From contig NC_071672.1 of NCBI RefSeq assembly GCF_028554725.1, positions 5,548,501-5,612,500 on the forward strand: DNA of 64,000 bases. Reading direction: 5' to 3'. Below the pieces are notes generated by a model. That model was given only the letters and a program-made list of their open reading frames with translations, had not been told where the DNA came from and did not search any database. How positions within the stretch are numbered: position 1 is the stretch's first letter; each line of letters opens with the position of its first letter. This document shows positions 47,533-59,264 of the stretch, one piece after another. The DNA comes from Zeugodacus cucurbitae. Lineage: Eukaryota > Arthropoda > Insecta > Diptera > Tephritidae. Position numbers and translations under genes: made by a program.

Positions 47533-47983
47533 TATAAAAATATTTATATTTATTTTATATTTTAGCTTTTTGCTATTTTAAAGAAACATACATAATTATT
47601 TCTTAACACCAATATAATTTTCTTAATAATAAATATTCAATCTTTTCATCCCGTACTACTTACTTCATTATAACAACAATATTATTTTCTTGGTTTTTTA
47701 CATTTAAGGCAATCCTAGAATAAAATAATATTTTATGCTAGACGTTCCTCTAAATGTATATATTATTTGAAATAATAATATTGAAATTTTATTGTTTTTG
47801 GGAATACTAAGATTCTTATTTATTATAAAATTTCGTTCAAATATGAGGTGTTCAAGAATATATTTTCTATATTTCTTTTTATGCTATTAATATTATGGAT
47901 TGAAAAATACAATCCAGTAATATACCATGTGCTTAAATTCTTTTAATTGACTAAAAGAATAAGCAACTAATTTAGCATAGTCT
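47533..47983 (-). other. ITS2
   Basis: 451 bp of AT-rich transcribed spacer between 2S and the 28S 5' end. The first part, just after 2S, still resembles the Drosophila ITS2 start (AGACTATGCTAA). It is complete at both ends. Confidence 0.9.
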
Positions 47984-48013
47984 TACAACCCTCAACCATA
48001 TGTAGTCCAAGCA
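47984..48013 (-). rRNA. 2S rRNA
   Basis: 30 nt beginning TGCTTGGACTACATATGG and ending GGTTGTA. It agrees at every base with the Drosophila 2S rRNA as I recall it. It is the separated 3' part of 5.8S and is known in Drosophila and several other flies. Confidence 0.95.
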
Positions 48014-48041
48014 GCACTTTAAAATTAATTAAAGTACATAA
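48014..48041 (-). other. ITS2a between 5.8S and 2S
   Basis: A 28-nt AT-rich transcribed spacer (TTATGTACTTTAATTAA...) whose excision separates 5.8S from 2S. Its presence identifies the source as a dipteran with split 5.8S. Confidence 0.9.
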
Positions 48042-48164
48042 CAGCATGGACTGCAATATGCGTTCAAAATGTCGATGTTCATGTGTCCTGCAGTTCACAC
48101 GATGACGCACAGTTAGCTGCGTTCTTCATCGACCCATGAGCCGAGTGATCCACCGCTTAGAGTG
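48042..48164 (-). rRNA. 5.8S rRNA (short dipteran form)
   Basis: Contains CTCTAAGCGGTGGATCACTC at the 5' end and GAACTGCAGGACACATGAAC inside, both diagnostic for 5.8S. It ends at CAGTCCATGCTG. The length of about 123 nt matches the short 5.8S of Drosophila-type flies, in which the 3' portion is a separate 2S RNA. In mature ribosomes it pairs with 28S and 2S. The sequence looks intact. Confidence 0.95.
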
Positions 48165-48546
48165 ATAATTTTTTGTTTATTTTAATTTAACGTCAAGAGT
48201 TTTTAATTTATTGAAAGAATAACATTTCGTTTTCGTATATAATATATAAATTATTTTAAAACATCTTTCAATAAATTGTAATTTTCAATCTTAGTCCAAC
48301 AAAAACAGTAATTCCTTTTTTATTACATTTTATTTAATTTCTATATATTTTTAAGGAATTACACGTTAATGAGAACAAATTAACTTATCATTTATATTAT
48401 TTTTATAAATAATAAGTACAACTATATATGTTTAAAGGTTTGTTGCGTTCAAATACAATGTATGCGATATAATTTTCATTATACTACAATACAAGGAGTA
48501 AAAAAAAAAAGAAAAAAAAGAAAAACATTCAAATAAATGAATGAAT
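48165..48546 (-). other. ITS1, probably 5'-truncated
   Basis: 382 bp of very AT-rich sequence between the broken 18S and 5.8S. Because the 18S 3' terminus is missing, the deletion may also have removed the start of ITS1. Near the break is a plus-strand A-rich stretch (48,499-48,525) and the short repeated words CATTCAAAT/GAATGAATG, which could mark the rejoining point. Confidence 0.8.
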
Positions 48547-49090
48547 GTTAAAGGATTTAAAGTGTACTCATTCCAATTACAGGGCCTCGGATATGAGTCC
48601 TGTATTGTTATTTTTCGTCACTACCTCCCCGAACTGGGAGTGGGTAATTTACGCGCCTGCTGCCTTCCTTAGATGTGGTAGCCGTTTCTCAGGCTCCCTC
48701 TCCGGAATCGAACCCTGATTCCCCGTTACCCGTTGCAACCATGGTAGTCCTAGATACTACCATCAAAAGTTGATAGGGCAGACATTTGAAAGATCTGTCG
48801 TCGGTACGAGACCATACGATCTGCAAGTTATCTAGAGTTCAACCAATATAACGATCTTACGATCGCTTGGTTTTAGCCTAATAAAAGCACACGTTCCAAA
48901 AGGTCCGTGTTTATTTTGCATGTATTAGCTCTAGAATTACCACAGTTATCCAAGTAACTGTTAACGATCTATGGAACCATAACTGATATAATGAGCCTTT
49001 TGCGGTTTCACTTTTAATTTGTTTGTACTTAGACATGCATGGCTTAATCTTTGAGACAAGCATATAACTACTGGCAGGATCAACCAGAAT
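48547..49090 (-). rRNA. 18S rRNA, 5' 544 nt only (truncated)
   Basis: The minus strand begins ATTCTGGTTGATCCTGCCAG, the dipteran 18S start, and follows the conserved 18S sequence through the GGAATGAGTACA segment. It stops right after CTTTAAATCCTTTAAC. The next expected bases, leading to the GCCAGCAGCCGCGG loop, are absent and AT-rich ITS1-like sequence follows. The central and 3' domains, roughly 1.4 kb, are missing, so this copy cannot make a functional small subunit RNA. Sequence up to the break looks undamaged. It differs from D. melanogaster at several positions recalled from memory, for example around base 65. Confidence 0.93.
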
Positions 49091-49302
49091 AATATTTTTT
49101 ATTCATTTATATAATATTTTTTATACTATATAAATTTTTATAATGATATTTTCAATATTTGAAAATTAAGTACACGACATATACACAATGCAAAGGAGAA
49201 CGAAATCGCGACAATAAATAATTATGAAATTTCTTCTACTATGGTCGGATTAAATAATTTACTTCATGTCATTTAAATTTCATATTATTGTATTATTTAT
49301 TG
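49091..49302 (-). other. 3' end of the 5' external transcribed spacer
   Basis: 212 bp of AT-rich single-copy-looking DNA lie immediately upstream of the 18S 5' end on the minus strand, so by position this is the end of the 5' ETS. Satellite cuts it off upstream. No rDNA promoter is included or recognisable. Confidence 0.8.
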
Positions 49303-50985
49303 TGGTCTTGTCATGTCTTGTCTTGTCTTGTCTTGTCTTGTCTTGTCTTGTCTTGTCTTGTCTTGTCTTGTCTTGTCTTGTCTTGTCTTGTCTTGTCTTG
49401 TCTTGTCTTGTCTTGTCTTGTCTTGTCTTGTCTTGTCTTGTCTTGTCTTGTCTTGTCTTGTCTTGTCTTGTCTTGTCTTGTCTTGTCTTGTCTTGTCGTG
49501 TCTTGTCATGTCCTGTCATGTCATGTCATGTGTTGAGTTGTTTTGTCTTGTCTTGTCTTGTTTGGTCTTGTCTTGTCTTGTCTTGTCTTGTCTTGTCTTG
49601 TCTTGCCTTGTTTTGTCTTGTCTTGTCTGGTCTTGTCTTGTCTTGTCCTGTCCTGTCCTGTCCTGTCTTGTCTTGTCATGTCATGTCATGTCATGTGTTG
49701 TGTTGTGTTGTGTTGTCTTATCTTGTCTTGTCTTGTCTTGTCTTGTCTTGTCTTGTCTTGTCTTGTCTTGTCTTGTCCTGTCTTGTCTTGTCTTGTCTTG
49801 TCTTGTCTTGTCTTGTCTTGTCTTGTCTTGTCTTGTCTTGTCTTGTCTTGTCTTGTCTTGTCTTGTCTTGTCTTGTCTTGTCTTGTCTTGTCTTGTCTTG
49901 TCTTGTCTTGTCTTGTCTTGTCTTGTCTTGTCTTGTCTTGTCTTGTCTTGTCTTGTCTTGTCTTGTCTTGTCTTGTCTTGTCTTGTCTTGTCTTGTCTTG
50001 TCTTGTCTTGTCTTGTCTTGTCTTGTCTTGTCTTGTCTTGTCTTGTCTTGTCTTGTCTTGTCTTGTCTTGTCTTGTCTTGTTTTGTCTTGTCATGTCCTG
50101 TCATGTCATGTCATGTGTTGTGTTGAATTGTTTTGTCTTGTCTTGTCTTGTCTTGTCTTGTCTTGTTTTGTCTTGTCTTGTCTTGTCTTGTCTTGTCTTG
50201 TCTTGTCTTGTCTTGTCTTGTCTTGTCTTGTCTTGTCTTGTCTTGTCTTGTCTTGTCTTGTCTTGTCTTGTCTTGTCTTGTCTTGTCTTGTCTTGTCTTG
50301 TCTTGTCTTGTCTTGTCTTGTCTTGTCTTGTCTTGTCTTGTCTTGTCTTGTCTTGTCTTGTCTTGTCTTGTCTTGTCTTGTCTTGTCTTGTCTTGTCTTG
50401 TCTTGTCTTGTCTTGTCTTGTCTTGTCTTGTCTTGTCTTGTCTTGTCTTGTCTTGTCTTGTCTTGTCTTGTCTTGTCTTGTCTTGTCTTGTCTTGTCTTG
50501 TCTTGTCTTGTCTTGTCTTGTTTTGTCCTGTTTTGTCTTGTCTTGTCTTGTCTTGTTTTGTCTTGTCTTGCCTTGTCTTGTCTTGTCCTGTCCTGTCCTG
50601 TCTTGTCTTGTCATGTCATGTCATGTCTTGTCTTGTCTTGTCTTGTCTTGTGTTGTCTTGTCTTGTCTTGTCTTGTCTTGTCCTGTCTTGTCTTGTCTTG
50701 TCATGTCATGTCATGTCATGTGTTGTGTTGTGTTGTTTTGTCTTGTCATGTCATGTCATGTCGTATGTTGTGTAGTTTTGTATTGCCTTGTTTTGTCTTG
50801 TCATGTCATGTCATGTCTTGCCTTGTCTTGTCTTGTCTTGTCCTGTCTTGTCTTGTCTTGTCTTGTCTTGTCTTGTCTTGTCTTGTCTTGTCTTGTCTTG
50901 TCTTGTCTTGTCTTGTCTTGTCTTGTCCTGTCCTGTCTTGTCTTGTCATGTCTTGTCATGTCATGTCTTGTCTTGTTTTGTCTTC

Positions 50986-51021
50986 TTAATTAATTAAAAA
51001 AAAAAAAATCAAACACAATTG
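50986..51021 (+). repeat. AT-rich spacer 30
   Basis: 36 bp, type B. First spacer to the right of the island; it heads a paralogue of the unit at 39,821. Confidence 0.95.
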
Positions 51022-52847
51022 TCTTGTCTTGTCTTGTCTTGTCTTCTCTTGTCTTGTCCTGTTTTGTCTTGTCATGTCATGTCATGTCATGTGTTGTGTT
51101 GTGTTGTTTTGTCTTGTCTTGTTTTGTCTTGTCTTGCCTTGTCTTGTCTTGTCTTGTCCTGTCTTGTCTTGTCTTGTCTTGTCTTGTCTTGGCTTGTCTT
51201 GCTTTGTCTTGTCTTGTCCTGTCTTGTCTTGTCTTGTCTTGTCTTGTCTTGTCTTGTCTTGGCTTGTCTTGCTTTGTCTTGTCTTTTCTTGTCTTGTCTT
51301 GTCTTGTCTTGTCTTGTCTTGTCGTGTCTTGTCTTGTCTTGTCATGTCTTGTCTTGTCTTGTCTTGTCTTGTCTTGTCTTGTCCTGTCCTGTCTTGTCTT
51401 GTCTTGTCTTGTCTTGTCTTGTCTTGTCTTGTCTTGTCTTGTCATGTCCTGTCATGTCATGTCATGTGTTGTGTTGAGTTGTTTTGTCTTGTCTTGTCTT
51501 GTCTTGTTTTGTCTTGTCTTGTCTGGTCTTGTCTTGTCTTGTCCTGTCCTGTCTTGTCTTGTCATGTCATGTCATGTGTTGTATTGTTTTGTCTTGTCTT
51601 GTTTTGTTTTGTCTTGTCTTGTCTTGTCTTGTCTTGTCTTGTCTTGTCTTGTCTTGTGTTGTCTTGTCTTGTGTTGTCTTGTCTTGTCTTGTCTTGTCTT
51701 GTCCTGTCTTGTCTTGTCATGTCATGTCATGTCATGTGTTGTGTTGTGTTGTTTTGTCTTGTCTTGTTTTGTCTTGCCTTGTCTTGTCTTGTCCTGCCCT
51801 GTCCTGTCCTGTCCTGTCTTGTCTTGTCATGTCATGTCATGTCATGTCTTGTCTTGTCTTGTCTTGTCTTGTCTTGTCTTGTCTTGTCTTGTCTTGTCTT
51901 GTCTTGTCTTGTCTTGTCTTGTCTTGTCTTGTCTTGTCTTGTCTTGTCTTGTCTTGTCTTGTCTTGTCTTGTCTTGTCTTGTCTTGTCTTGTCTTGTCTT
52001 GTCTTGTCTTGTCTTGTCTTGTCTTGTCTTGTCTTGTCTTGTCTTGTCTTGTCTTGTCTTGTCTTGTCTTGTCTTGTCTTGTCTTGTGTTGTCTTGTCTT
52101 GTGTTGTCTTGTCTTGTCTTGTCTTGTCTTGTCTTGTCTTGTCTTGTCTTGTCTTGTCTTGTCTTGTCTTGTCTTGTCTTGTCTTGTCTTGTCTTGTCTT
52201 GTCTTGTCTTGTCTTGTCTTGTCTTGTCTTGTCTTGTCTTGTCTTGTCTTGTCTTGTCTTGTCTTGTCTTGTCTTGTCTTGTCTTGTCTTGTCTTGTCTT
52301 GTCTTGTCTTGTCTTGTCTTGTCTTGTCTTGTGTTGTCTTGTCTTGTGTTGTCTTGTCTTGTCTTGTCTTGTCCTGTCTTGTCTTGTCGTGTCATGTCAT
52401 GTCATGTGTTGTTTTGTGTTGTTTTGTCTTGTCTTGTTTTGTCTTGCCTTGTCTTGTCTTGTCCTGCCCTGTCCTGTCCTGTCCTGTCTTGTCTTGTCTT
52501 GTCATGTCATGTCATGTCATGCCTTGTCTTGTCTTGTCTTGTCTTGTCTTGTCTTGTTTTGTCTTGTCTTGTCTTGTCTTGTCTTGTCTTGTCTTGTCTT
52601 GTCTTGTCCTGCCCTGTCCTGTCCTGTCTTGTCTTGTCATGTCATGTCATGTCCTGTCCTGTCCTGTCTTGTCTTGTCATGTCATGTCCTGTCTTGTCAT
52701 GTCCTGTCTTGTCATGTCATGTCATGTCTTGTCATGACTTGTCTTGTCTTGTCTTGTCTTGTCTTGTCTTGTCTTGTCTTGTGTTGTCTTGTCTTGTCTT
52801 GTCCTGTCTTGTCTTGTCTTGTCATGTCATGTCATGTGTTGTGTTGA

Positions 52848-52890
52848 GTTGTTTTGTCTTGTCTTATCTTGTTTGGTCTTGTCATGTCTT
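52848..52890. other. Empty site B (paralogue without the island)
   Basis: Same order as empty site A, with CTTGTT at 52,868-52,873. Distances to neighbouring markers differ from site A by whole pentamers. Confidence 0.9.
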
Positions 52891-53707
52891 GTCTTGTCTT
52901 GTCTTGTCTTGTCTTGTCTTGTCTTGTCTTGTCTTGTCTTGTCTTGTCTTGTCTTGTCTTGTCTTGTCTTGTCTTGTCTTGTCTTGTCTTGTCTTGTCTT
53001 GTCTTGTCTTGTCTTGTCTTGTCTTGTCTTGTCTTGTCTTGTCTTGTCTTGTCTTGTCGTGTCTTGTCATGTCCTGTCATGTCATGTCATGTGTTGAGTT
53101 GTTTTGTCTTGTCTTGTCTTGTTTGGTCTTGTCTTGTCTTGTCTTGTCTTGTCTTGTCTTGTCTTGCCTTGTTTTGTCTTGTCTTGTCTGGTCTTGTCTT
53201 GTCTTGTCCTGTCCTGTCCTGTCCTGTCTTGTCTTGTCATGTCATGTCATGTCATGTGTTGTGTTGTGTTGTGTTGTCTTATCTTGTCTTGTCTTGTCTT
53301 GTCTTGTCTTGTCTTGTCTTGTCTTGTCTTGTCTTGTCCTGTCTTGTCTTGTCTTGTCTTGTCTTGTCTTGTCTTGTCTTGTCTTGTCTTGTCTTGTCTT
53401 GTCTTGTCTTGTCTTGTCTTGTCTTGTCTTGTCTTGTCTTGTCTTGTCTTGTCTTGTCTTGTCTTGTCTTATCTTGTCTTGTCTTGTCTTGTCTTGTCTT
53501 GTCTTGTCTTGTTTTGTCTTGTCTTGTCTGGACTTGTCTTGTCTTGTCCTTTCCTGTCTTGTCTTGTCATGTCATGTCATGTCATGTCATGTGTTGTGTT
53601 GTGTTGTTTTGTCTTGTCTTGTCTTTTCTTGTCTTGTCTTGTCTTGTCCTTTCCTGTCTTGTCTTGTCATGTCATGTCATGTCATGTCATGTGTTGTGTT
53701 GTGTTGT

Positions 53708-53738
<31 letters not shown>

Positions 53739-53872
53739 TTGTCTTGTCTTGTCTTGTCTTGTCTTGTCTTGTCTTGTCTTGTCTTGTCTTGTCTTGTCTT
53801 GCCATGTCATGTCATGTCATGTGTTGTGTTGTGTTGTTTTGTCTTGACATGTCATGTCATGTGTTGTGTTGT

Positions 53873-53903
<31 letters not shown>

Positions 53904-54112
53904 TTGTCTTGTCTTGTCTTGTCTTGTCTTGTCTTGTCTTGTCTTGTCTTGTCTTGTCTTGTCTTGTCTTGTCTTGTCTTGTCTTGTCTTGTCTTGTCTT
54001 GTCTTGTCTTGTCTTGTCTTGTCTTGTCTTGTCTTGTCTTGTCATGTCATGTCATGTCATGTGTTGTGTTGTGTTGTTTTGTCTTGACATGTCATGTCAT
54101 GTGTTGTGTTGT

Positions 54113-54143
<31 letters not shown>

Positions 54144-54642
54144 TTGTCTTGTCTTGTCTTGTCTTGTCTTGTCTTGTCTTGTCTTGTCTTGTCTTGTCTT
54201 GTCTTGTCTTGTCTTGTCTTGTCTTGTCTTGTCTTGTCTTGTCTTGTCTTGTCTTGTCTTGTCTTGTCTTGTCTTGTCTTGTCTTGTCTTGTCTTGTCTT
54301 GTCTTGTCTTGTCTTGTCTTGTCTTGTCTTGTCTTGTCTTGTCTTGTCTTGTCTTGTCTTGTCTTGTCTTGTCTTGTCTTGTCTTGTCTTGTCTTGTCTT
54401 GTCTTGTCTTGTCTTGTCTTATCTTGTCTTGTCTTGTCTTGTCTTGTTTTGTCTTGTCTTGTCTGGACTTGTCTTGTCTTGTCCTTTCCTGTCTTGTCTT
54501 GTCATGTCATGTCATGTCATGTCATGTGTTGTGTTGTGTTGTTTTGTCTTGTCTTGTCTTTTCTTGTCTTGTCTTGTCTTGTCCTTTCCTGTCTTGTCTT
54601 GTCATGTCATGTCATGTCATGTCATGTGTTGTGTTGTGTTGT

Positions 54643-54673
<31 letters not shown>

Positions 54674-54741
54674 TTGTCTTGTCTTGTTTAGTTTTGTCTT
54701 GTCATGTCTTGTCATGTCATGTCTTGTCTTGTTTTGTCTTC

Positions 54742-54775
54742 TTAATTAATTAAAAAAAAAAATCAAACACAATTG
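54742..54775 (+). repeat. AT-rich spacer 31
   Basis: 34 bp, type B. Confidence 0.95.
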
Positions 54776-55765
54776 TCTTGTCTTGTCTTGTCTTGTCTTC
54801 TCTTGTCTTGTCCTGTTTTGTCTTGTCATGTAATGTCATGTCATGTGTTGTGTTGTCTTGTCTTGTCTTGTCTTGTCTTGTCTTGTCTTGTCTTGTCTTG
54901 TCTTGTCTTGTCTTGTCTTGTCTTGTCTTGTCTTGTCTTGTCTTGTCTTGTCTTGTCTTGTCTTGTCTTGTCTTGTCTTGTCTTGTCTTGTCTTGTCTTG
55001 TCTTGTCTTGTCTTGTCTTGTCTTGTCTTGTCTTGTCTTGTCTTGTCTTGTCTTGTCTTGTCTTGTCTTGTCTTGTCTTGTCTTGTCTTGTCTTGTCTTG
55101 TCCTGTCTTGTATTGTCATGTCCTGTCATGTCATGTCATGTGTTGTGCTGTGTTGTTTTGTCTTGTCTTGTCTTGTTTTGTCTTGTCTTGTCTTGTCTTG
55201 TCTTGTCTTGTCTTGTCTTGTCTTGTCTTGTCTTGTCTTGTCTTGTCTTGTCTTGTCTTGTCTTGTCTTGTCTTGTCTTGTCTTGTCTTGTCTTGTCTTG
55301 TCTTGTCTTGTCTTGTCTTGTCTTGTCTTGTCTTGTCTTGTCTTGTCTTGTCTTGTCTTGTCTTGTCTTGTCTTGTCTTGTCTTGTCTTGTCTTGTCTTG
55401 TCTTGTCTTGTCTTGTCTTGTCTTGTCTTGTCTTGTCTTGTCTTGTCTTGTCTTGTCCTGTCTTGTCTTGTCTTGTCTTGTCTTGTCTTGTCTTGTCTTG
55501 TCTTGTCTTTACTTGTCTTGTCATGTCATGTCATGTCATGTGTTGTTTTGTCTTGTCTTGTCTTTTCTTGTCTTGTCTTGTCTTGTCCTTTCCTGTCTTG
55601 TCTTGTCATGTCATGTCATGTCATGTCATGTGTTGTGTTGTGTTGTGTTGTTTTGTCTTGTCTTGTCTTGTCTTTTCTTGTCTTGTCTTGTCTTGTCTTG
55701 TCTTGTCTTGTCTAGTTTTGTCTTGTTATGTCTTGTCATGTCATGTCTTGTCTTGTTTTGTCTTT

Positions 55766-55798
55766 TTAATTAATTAAAAAAAAAATCAAACACAATTG
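55766..55798 (+). repeat. AT-rich spacer 32
   Basis: 33 bp, type B, but preceded by TCTTT instead of TCTTC, a change shared only with spacer 36. Confidence 0.95.
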
Positions 55799-56029
55799 TC
55801 TTGTCTTGTCTTGTCTTGTCTTCTCTTTTCTTGTCCTGTTTTGTCTTGTCATGTCATGTCATGTCATGTGTTGTGTTGTGTTGTCTTGTCTTGTCTTGTC
55901 TTGTCTTGTCTTGTGTTGTCTTGTCTTGTCTTGTCTTGTCCTGTCTTGTCTTGTCTTGTCATGTCATGTCATGTCATGTGTTGTGTTGTGTTGTGTTGTT
56001 TTGTCTTGACATGTCATGTGTTGTGTTGT

Positions 56030-56060
<31 letters not shown>

Positions 56061-56574
56061 TTGTCTTGTCTTGTCTTGTCTTGTCTTGTCTTGTCTTGTC
56101 TTGTCTTGTCTTGTCTTGTCTTGTCTTGTCTTGTCTTGTCTTGTCTTGTCTTGTCTTGTCTTGTCTTGTCTTGTCTTGTCTTGTCTTGTCTTGTCTTGTC
56201 TTGTCTTGTCTTGTCTTGTCTTGTCTTGTCTTGTCTTGTCTTGTCTTGTCTTGTCTTGTCTTGTCTTGTCTTGTCTTGTCTTGTCTTGTCTTGTCTTGTC
56301 TTGTCTTGTCTTGTCTTGTCTTGTCTTGTCTTGTCTTGTCTTGTCTTGTCTTATCTTGTCTTGTCTTGTCTTGTCTTGTTTTGTCTTGTCTTGTCTGGAC
56401 TTGTCTTGTCTTGTCCTTTCCTGTCTTGTCTTGTCATGTCATGTCATGTCATGTCATGTGTTGTGTTGTGTTGTTTTGTCTTGTCTTGTCTTTTCTTGTC
56501 TTGTCTTGTCTTGTCCTTTCCTGTCTTGTCTTGTCATGTCATGTCATGTCATGTCATGTGTTGTGTTGTGTTGT

Positions 56575-56605
<31 letters not shown>

Positions 56606-56673
56606 TTGTCTTGTCTTGTTTAGTTTTGTCTTGTCATGTCTTGTCATGTCATGTCTTGTCTTGTTTTGTCTTC

Positions 56674-56707
56674 TTAATTAATTAAAAAAAAAAATCAAAC
56701 ACAATTG
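56674..56707 (+). repeat. AT-rich spacer 33
   Basis: 34 bp, type B. Confidence 0.95.
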
Positions 56708-58258
56708 TCTTGTCTTGTCTTGTCTTGTCTTCTCTTGTCTTGTCCTGTTTTGTCTTGTCATGTAATGTCATGTCATGTGTTGTGTTGTGTTGTCTTGTCT
56801 TGTCTTGTCTTGTCTTGTCTTGTCTTGTCTTGTCTTGTCTTGTCTTGTCTTGTCTTGTCTTGTCTTGTCTTGTCTTGTCTTGTCTTGTCTTGTCTTGTCT
56901 TGTCTTGTCTTGTCTTGTCTTGTCTTGTCTTGTCTTGTCTTGTCTTGTCCTGTCTTGTATTGTCATGTCCTGTCATGTCATGTCATGTGTTGTGCTGTGT
57001 TGTTTTGTCTTGTCTTGTCTTGTTTTGTCTTGTCTTGTCTTGTCTTGTCTTGTCTTGTCTTGTCTTGTCTTGTCTTGTCTTGTCTTGTCTTGTCTTGTCT
57101 TGTCTTGTCTTGTCTTGTCTTGTCTTGTCTTGTCTTGTCTTGTCTTGTCTTGTCTTGTCTTGTCTTGTCTTGTCTTGTCTTGTCTTGTCTTGTCTTGTCT
57201 TGTCTTGTCTTGTCTTGTCTTGTCTTGTCTTGTCTTGTCTTGTCTTGTCTTGTCTTGTCTTGTCTTGTCTTGTCTTGTCTTGTCTTGTCTTGTCTTGTCT
57301 TGTCTTGTCTTGTCTTGTCTTGTCTTGTCTTGTCTTGTCTTGTCTTGTCTTGTCTTTACTTGTCTTGTCTTGTCTTGTCTTGTCTTGTCTTGTCTTGTCT
57401 TGTCTTGTCTTGTCTTGTCTTGTCTTGTCTTGTCTTGTCTTGTCTTGTCTTGTCTTGTCTTGTCTTGTCTTGTCTTGTCTTGTCTTGTCTTGTCTTGTCT
57501 TGTCTTGTCTTGTCTTGTCGTGTCTTGTCATGTCCTGTCATGTCATGTCATGTGTTGAGTTGTTTTGTCTTGTCTTGTCTTGTTTGGTCTTGTCTTGTCT
57601 TGTCTTGTCTTGTCTTGTCTTGTCTTGTCTTGTCTTGTCTTGTCTTGTCTTGTTTTGTCTTGTCTTGTCTGGTCTTGTCTTGTCTTGTCCTGTCCTGTCC
57701 TGTCCTGTCTTGTCTTGTCATGTCATGTCATGTCATGTGTTGTGTTGTGTTGTGTTGTCTTATCTTGTCTTGTCTTGTCTTGTCTTGTCTTGTCTTGTCT
57801 TGTCTTGTCTTGTCCTGTCTTGTCTTGTCTTGTCTTGTCTTGTCTTGTCTTGTCTTGTCTTGTCTTGTCTTGTCTTGTCTTGTCTTGTCTTGTCTTGTCT
57901 TGTCTTGTCTTGTCTTGTCTTGTCTTGTCTTGTCTTGTCTTGTCTTGTCTTGTCTTGTCTTGTCTTGTCTTGTCTTGTCTTGTCTTGTCTTGTCTTGTCT
58001 TGTCTTGTCTTGTCTTGTCTTGTCTTGTCTTGTCTTGTCTTGTCTTGTCTTGTCTTGTCTTGTCTTGTCTTGTCATGTCCTGTCATGTCATGTCATGTGT
58101 TGTGTTGAATTGTTTTGTCTTGTCTTGTCTTGTCTTGTCTTGTCTTGTCTTGTCTTGTCTTGTTTTGTCTTGTCTTGTCTGGTCTTGTCTTGTCTTGTCC
58201 TTTCCTGTCTTGTCTTGTCATGTCATGTCATGTCATGTCATGTGTTGTGTTGTGCTGT

Positions 58259-58289
<31 letters not shown>

Positions 58290-59233
58290 TTGTCTTGTCT
58301 TGTCTTGTCTTGTCTTGTCTTGTCTTGTCTTGTCTTGTCCTGTCTTGTATTGTCATGTCCTGTCATGTCATGTCATGTCATGTGTTGTGCTGTGTTGTTT
58401 TGTCTTGTCTTGTCTTGTTTTGTCTTGTCTTGTCTTGTCTTGTCTTGTCTTGTCTTGTCTTGTCTTGTCTTGTCCTGTCTTGTCTTGTCTTGTCTTGTCT
58501 TGTCTTGTCTTGTCTTGTCTTGTCTTGCCTTGTCTTGTCTTGTCTTGTCTTGTCTTGTCTTGTCTTGTCTTGTCTTGTCTTGTCTTGTCTTGTCTTGTCC
58601 TGTCTTGTCTTGTCTTGTCTTGTCTTGTCTTGTCTTGTCTTGTCTTGTCTTGTCTTGTCTTGTCTTGTCTTGTCTTGTCTTGTCTTGTCTTGTCTTGTCT
58701 TGTCTTGTCTTGTCTTGTCTTGTCTTGTCTTGTCCTGTCTTGTCTTGTCCTGTCTTGTCTTGTCTTGTCTTGTCTTGTCTTGTCTTGTCTTTACTTGTCT
58801 TGTCTTGTCTTGTCTTGTCTTATCTTGTCTTGTCTTGTCTTGTCTTGTCTTGTCTTGTCTTGTGTTGTCTTGTCTTGTCTTGTCCTGTCTTGTCTTGTCT
58901 TGTCTTGTCTTGTCTTGTCTTGTCTTGTCTTGTCTTGTCTTGTCTTGTCTTGTCTTGTCTTGTCTTGTCTTGTCTTGTCTTGTCTTGTCTTGTCTTGTCT
59001 TGTCTTGTCTTGTCTTGTCTTGTCTTGTCTTGTCTTGTCTTGTCTTGTCATGTCCTGTCATGTCATGTCATGTGTTGTGTTGAATTGTTTTGTCTTGTCT
59101 TGTCTTGTCTTGTCTTGTCTTGTCTTGTCTTGTCTTGTTTTGTCTTGTCTTGTCTGGTCTTGTCTTGTCTTGTCCTTTCCTGTCTTGTCTTGTCATGTCA
59201 TGTCATGTCATGTCATGTGTTGTGTTGTGCTGT

Positions 59234-59264
<31 letters not shown>

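Larger units (their letters stand above)
43811..49302 (-). other. rDNA-R1 island inserted in satellite
   Basis: A 5,492-bp block of non-satellite DNA flanked on both sides by the same higher-order satellite unit. In minus-strand order it holds the 5' ETS end, partial 18S, partial ITS1, 5.8S, 2S, ITS2, 28S up to the R1 target site, and a 5' fragment of an R1 retrotransposon. Left satellite ends GTCTTAT; right satellite resumes TGGTCTTGTCATG. Satellite copies at 41,677-41,720 and 52,848-52,890 have both flanks joined by only CTTGTT. The island thus replaced about 6 bp, with no target-site duplication. That it inserted as a ready-made fragment by end joining is inference. Confidence 0.93.

Noticed and set aside
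43811..49302. Functional rRNA transcription unit
   Set aside because: 18S lacks its central and 3' domains, 28S is split by R1 and lacks its 3' part, and no promoter region is present.
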